Part shown: piece after piece, positions 59,101-64,000 of the stretch
How positions within the stretch are numbered: the first letter of the stretch is position 1
Layout: each line of letters opens with the position of its first letter
NCBI GenBank assembly: GCA_003993805.1
Contig: RSEF01000019.1
Location: forward strand, 2,245,766-2,309,765
Source: Himantopus leucocephalus
Lineage: Eukaryota > Chordata > Aves > Charadriiformes > Recurvirostridae
DNA length: 64,000 bases
Direction: 5' to 3'
Position numbers and translations under genes: made by a program
The notes under the pieces: generated by a model
Databases searched by the model: none
Told to the model about the DNA's origin: nothing
Seen by the model: the letters and a program-made list of their open reading frames with translations, nothing else

Positions 59101-61927
59101 TGTTCACATCTACCTAATTGCCAATAAAAATCAACAAGAAATGGAAGTTGACATCCCACAGATACCTTAAATGTCAACCTTAGCACCCAAACCACAGGTT
59201 ATGAGCATTCAATAGCATTACGAGAAGATCCAGCTGTCACTGCCAAGACCTGGCCCCAGTTGCATGAGGCTGTTTACCAGCACACGTGAAGAGACAGGCC
59301 CTTCTCTCAAGAGTTTGATCATCTGCACTAAAAAAGGTGGTGAAGTCCTGATAATCTCCATAATCTCCATAATTTAATGATAACCAAGCAGAGTTCATCC
59401 AGAGAAACAATTCTTTATAACTGACTAAGCAAGTCTCATAAGAAAAGAGATCTTCCCCCAAAGTTTAGTACACAAACCAGGATATTTTCCTGAATTTACT
59501 TGTTCCTACCAGCCTATCCCTGTAACCAAGTTGTTTGTTGAATTTCTGTCTCAGTATCACATAGCCCGGGAGCAGCCAGCCCCAGGAGACGCGAGCTTTG
59601 CTTCTTTAACAAGCGCTTTCAGAGGAAAGCCTTGCCAATATCAGTGTTTGCAGTCAGAGCAGCAAAAGTCACCGGACTGCCCGTCTCTTTTCCTTGGAAA
59701 TGAGAAAGGTGCCAAGGGAAAAGAACTACAAAAAGAGTACCTAGAATTGGATACCATAAAACGAAAACCTTCACCTGGCGCAGGTGCTCGCAGGAAATTA
59801 TGCTTCCGCTGAGAAATTCTTTGGGTCCCCCTAGGTACAGCTACTTTCTTCTTTAATTTGCATCTCCTGTCCAGATTTGGCTTTATTTAGCATCAGTGCC
59901 ATACTGGTACAGCATTTCTATTACTCTTAAACTGTATGCCCCCGTATGTGGTACAGCCTGTGCAACTGCTCTGTACTGCACTCCAATTAAACTGCATACC
60001 GAGAACATGTTGACATTGTTAAGGTTAATGACCTAATGATGAGCACCAGGAAACAGGTTTGCAATAAAATGGTCTGTACTGATTGCTTCCATGATGAATG
60101 CGAACAATATGTTGGACTGGGAACAATATGTTAAACAATATGTTGTGGTTTATCAATGTCACGGTGCAGCGCTGCTGCAGTGGCTGCTGTCTGGTGATCC
60201 TCAGGAGGGTCACTTTGAAACGAACAGAAGAAATCATCAGTTCTCGCAGGGGATGAACGAGTAGTACCAACCAGAAGGAAGGAAGGAAGGAGGGGAGCCT
60301 GATCCTGCCCTGCTCAGCATCGTCAGGAACTGCAGGCCAGACCTGGCATGGAAACACAGATTTGTTACACCTGCCACTTGAAATGAACCACCTTCTAAAA
60401 GGCTGAGTTAAAATAACGCAGGGACTGGAGTTTAATGTAAGACAGATTTGGTGCCCCTGAGAAACAGGCACAATGAAGCAGACGTTAATACAGAGGAACG
60501 ATTCAGCTGCTCTGTGAATAGATATAAAAAGTTTAAGAGCTGAAAACCAGACTTTCTAAAGAAGTATTTTCCTTCTTCATAGGAAAGTTTAATTTCTTGG
60601 CGGCGGGGGGCAAGATACCTTTCATCCTAAAAAGTCTTGCTTGGAAAAGGAACTGCAGGGCCATAGTGCAGGTGATGCAGAACCTCAAAGGGCTGCTCTC
60701 TACATCTCCAGGGCACAGCCACAGAAGAGCCTGGGGACAAGTCAGCTGTTGCCAGCCGTGTTTTGCAATTGCCTGTCCAACACCAACAAAACCCCACAGG
60801 AGCAGCACCCACAACACAAACTCCCAAGACTCAAGTTAATTAGAACCGCGTTAGCATCAAGTAGCACAGAAACCAGGGCACACAGCTGAGCGGCGTGACT
60901 CCCCAGCTGCCAGAGCCACCTCTGCTGCTGCCTGGTTTCAGCAAAGCCAGAGATCAGAGGGAAGCACCGCGCTAATGCTAAGATGTTCATGAAAGCCATC
61001 AGTTGGGCAAATAATCAAACCTTCCGCACAGTCCAGGCAGAAAGCTCAAACTTCCAACCTTCAGAAGCAGAGAAACATTGAACATGAGAGGAAGCAATGC
61101 TCAGCTTAGCAAAAAAAAGCCACTTCACATCAATACATATAAACTTATTTTTCAAATTAAGAAAAATAGAGCTAAACATATAATTAACATCCTACTAGCC
61201 AAAAGTTAGTCCTCAGTTTTACAACGCCAATATGCAAAATCCCTTAACTAGGAAGAGCACAGACAGGTTGACATACTCACCAAACCAACCCTCGACATAC
61301 ACCCACTCCCTCCCAAACCCCCCACACCGTGGCAAGACAAATCTGAGTGCTCCTTTGGGCTCCTCCCCTCCACCCACACCCCCCCAGCCGGAGCAGAATT
61401 ACAGTATGGGTGATTTCACTCTATTAAAGGACTTCTGAGAGCTCCTTAAGCGCTGTGAGCTTGGTGTCAGTGTCAAAAGTTTGGCTTTTAGCAGCTGTCA
61501 GTAGTGAAAGATGGCAAGCAGGTTTCCTTGTTGCTAGAAGTAGGTGGCAATTTTAGCAGAAGGAAATATCTACATCTGGAAGTAATCTGTGAGCCCTTTG
61601 GCAAAAGCTGTCAATGAAATAGTTAGCTGAGGCACTGATAATCTCACCGCAGGACTGAAGCAAGGCTGGTAGAGGCTATCCAAGCTGATCCGTGGGCTCA
61701 GGGAAGATAGACAAAGTTTTAGACACCTCAGTCCTGCAACAGGAGAGGGAAGGGCTTCTCCGGGGGGAATTCAGAGCACATTTGAGGGAAGACATTAACT
61801 CCTTAATTGGATTAAGTATGTAATATTTGGCAGTGCAAATACCTCCCCCTCCCCAAATATGCTCTTTGTGTCAAGGGCTTGCGTGAATTTATTTGCAGCT
61901 CTCGTCTTTCTAACAAAGGGGAAATAT
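56116..61927. other. Unassigned DNA, no gene recognised
   Basis: Almost 6 kb of mixed sequence without a recognised gene or transposon. Minor items are a TTTA run at 58562-58576, a 10-bp repeat ATAATCTCCA at 59351-59370, three copies of AACAATATGTT (60103, 60122, 60134) and an AAGG microsatellite at 60275-60290. Frames at 60025-60471 (minus, 148 codons) and 58659-59030 (minus, 123 codons) are unrecognised. Confidence 0.5.
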
Positions 61928-62010
61928 TTAGAGCGTTGGACTGGGAGTCAAGAGCCTGTGTTTCTGCCCTTAGGTCTGAGTTAAGAAAAATCATTTAGCT
62001 CAGTGATCCA
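61928..62010 (+). mobile_element. tRNA-derived CORE-SINE/MIR-like relic, 5' head
   Basis: TTAGAGCGTTGGACTGGGAG followed by TCAAGAGCCTG and TGTTTCTGCCCTTAGGTCTG match the head of amniote CORE-SINEs ('gttagagcactggactgggagtcaggagacctgggttctgccc'). The later AAATCATTTAGCTCAGTGATC fits 'caaatcatttaacctcagt'. The A-box-like start is clear and the B-box is damaged, so it is a SINE relic and not a tRNA gene. This is the best preserved of the SINE pieces in the window. Confidence 0.65.
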
Positions 62011-64000
62011 AGAAAATGAGTGCCCTACATTTTGGCAGTAAAGCTGGATAACAGTTTCAAATGTTCATCTAATAGGTCTTGGGCTCCTTGGTCACTTAGG
62101 AGCTTGGAAAAGGTTATTCTGCATCTACCAGAGCGAGATGGATTTTATGCACTGCTGTCTTCAATGGATTTGAGGCCTTCCTATGAGAAGTTCCCCATTA
62201 ACACCTTTTATTTAGGTTCTTCTCTGGAAGTCAAGCTATCCCTGAAACTCTGGCTTCAGTGTCAGGCACGGAGGGCCTGACTGTAGCTCTGTGCTCTTTA
62301 CAAGACACGGGCTCACTAACCTCAAGCCTGTATTTTTTTTCACCTTAGTATCATAGTAGTAAATTTTTCATATCTGCCTCACAAAGTAAAAAAAAAAAAA
62401 ATTGCATTCAGTGTAGAGAAAATGTACTCTTTGTCAATACCAATCAAGTCTTAGAGCAAATAATTTAATTACAAATGAAAGAAAACAACAAAACCCAAGG
62501 AAAGCTAGTACTTCCCCAGATGCAAGAACATGTCAATTTGTTTCTAACTCATTTTGACTGGTGATATATCCTATATGATCTCCAAAAGTCATTCAGGTAT
62601 TTATAATGATGTTAGCTGAAACAAAGGCTTGGAAAGACTCTGGCTTTATGGAATGAATTTCAAAACCATACGCAGGGATTTAGTTGTATGAGACTCCCAT
62701 TAAAAATCAGTAGGTTCCTGGAGGCTAAAATCCTTGAAAACTGACCTCTGCCAATCTGAAGCTGTCTGTGGCATCACATTAAAAAAGTTGCAATGCTTAT
62801 AGGTTAATGGCAAAAGCCTCTGATGAGAACACATCAGCTTAAAAAATACCACGTCAGAAATCACTTCACTTCTATTGCTCTGGAAATAACAAAGCCAGCT
62901 AATCGAAGCTCTGATTCTGCAGAACTCTTGAAAAAGCCTGCATCCAGTTTGAACTCCTGTCTGTCCTGAAATCCATGGGCTTTCATCCTCTGGAGGTCTT
63001 TTTATTTCCAGCGATCTCAGCAGTTCTGTGGGTTCAAACAGAGCAAACGTGGGGGACGCCTTGTCTTGGAAACTTGGCAGGGGAGTGCCCGGGGGCTGCT
63101 GGTACCTCCGGCCTCGTGCAAACCTTTCCACCTCCCTACAGCCTCTTAGAAAAGGCGACGTGTTGGAAAATAACTGCCAGCCACCCCATGCCTTGCCTGT
63201 ATCTAACCTCAGAGACAAGGGCCTGTTGGAAAACATGTTAACACGCTGGAGCTTACATAGTTTTAAACAGGCTGAGGCATTTTTTTAAGTATGTGTTAGA
63301 TGATCTCAGGAAAGGAAAACAAATAGTTGACCAGCTCCGGCTATCAGGACTGCAAATAGGAATTCCCTTGCCTATGGCAGGAACGAAAAGTTCAGATGGA
63401 TGCACTTTTGAAGCTGGAAAGGTTTTAGAAGTCATCAGTCCATTCTGTTAACTACTGCTCCCAGCTGCAGCCCCCGCCCCCCGGGGAGGTCCATCCCCCA
63501 GCGCCGGCTGAGCCTGACTGCCTTCAGTTGGCTTTGAAGAGGGCAAAGGGCTGTGACTCCTGAGCAGGGACAGGACAGCTCCAGCTCTCCGTCCTTGACG
63601 GCAAAGACTGCCCAATGGCTCTCCATCAGCTCCCGAAATACCACAGTTTGCTGCTCCGTTGACCAAATTAATCTGGCACCGATTTAGGAAAGGGAACCTC
63701 AAAGGTGTCCTGCAAAAAGCCCTCCTCACTAAGGGGCAAGAGCCAGAGACCATTCACCACGTCGCCTCCCACCGGCATCTGAAGGACAGGGAACCTGCCT
63801 GAGTTACCCGCTTAGACGCCCTCCCCAGTCAATGGGTGATTCATCCCGTCAGTCACGTATTTTGGGAGGCGATGAGTCACGCTCGGAGCCTGCCAAGCCT
63901 TCTCAAGGGAGCCCGGATGCCTGATTTTTAGAGGAGTGGAATTATGCAGGCTAGAGCTGAACGCCGGTTACCATAGTTATTATTTCATCTACAAATCAAA
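62011..64000. other. Unassigned DNA, no gene recognised
   Basis: AT-rich to 62960, GC-richer after that. A14 tract at 62388-62401. The 178-codon minus frame at 62700-63236 opposes plus frames at 62975-63288 and shows no recognisable domain. Frames at 63435-63753 also overlap one another. No gene end is seen at the window edge. Confidence 0.5.

Noticed and set aside
62700..63236. 178-codon minus-strand frame
   Set aside because: No recognised domain, no splice or promoter context, and opposed by open plus frames.
1..64000. Search by eye for CRISPR arrays, phage or bacterial operons, rRNA, intact tRNA genes and well-known miRNA seeds
   Set aside because: None was found; the sequence is eukaryotic, and the repeats present are CR1, old SINE/LINE relics and simple tracts.

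Overview
The window looks like ordinary nuclear DNA of a bird. The main evidence is a set of CR1 LINE 3' ends with the CR1-specific octamer tail (ATTCTATG-type) at about 5.7, 11.4, 19.5, 23.8, 32.3, 34.0 and 38.8 kb. Poly-A-tailed SINEs and L1 are absent, simple repeats are few, and the base composition alternates between AT-rich and mildly GC-rich segments. I found no convincing protein-coding gene, tRNA, rRNA, CRISPR array or bacterial or phage-like operon. Most open frames are 60-190 codons, overlap open frames on the opposite strand, and resemble no family I know. The longest (220 codons, minus strand, 23531-24193) is largely the antisense of a CR1 element. I read the window as a stretch of gene desert or one very large intron.

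Layout. 0-5 kb: a palindromic repeat relic, an AT-rich block that looks like conserved non-coding DNA (2.46-3.08 kb) and a MIR-like SINE relic (4.9 kb). 5-12 kb: a young CR1 (5.7 kb), unassigned DNA, one weak candidate exon on the minus strand (11.1 kb) and an older CR1 (11.4 kb). 12-20 kb: unassigned DNA, a 135-bp duplication across a single N (15.6 kb), the clearest palindromic relic (16.06 kb) and a minus-strand CR1 broken by a 100-N gap (19.5-20.0 kb). 20-35 kb: a MIR-like relic, an AT-rich block with an octamer motif, the second young CR1 (23.8 kb), another duplication across an N (25.2-25.4 kb), a 51-bp tandem repeat (26.3 kb) and two CR1 fragments. 35-64 kb: mostly AT-rich ORF-poor DNA with several enhancer-like blocks, a pair of short palindromes (43.2 kb), an ancient CR1/L3-type reverse-transcriptase relic (46.9-47.1 kb), a third duplication across an N (49.4 kb) and several old SINE-type relics (55.6, 56.1 and 61.9 kb).

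The most informative content is evolutionary. Very old amniote repeats (the CR1/L3 reverse-transcriptase piece, MIR/CORE-SINE pieces and palindromic elements) are still recognisable beside ORF-poor AT-rich blocks, while much younger CR1 copies sit elsewhere. That fits a gene desert holding long-range regulatory DNA, where old insertions can be kept under constraint. All repeat names rest on remembered consensus features and all conservation claims are inferences; neither was tested by a search. I see no sign of a new enzymatic or defence system.
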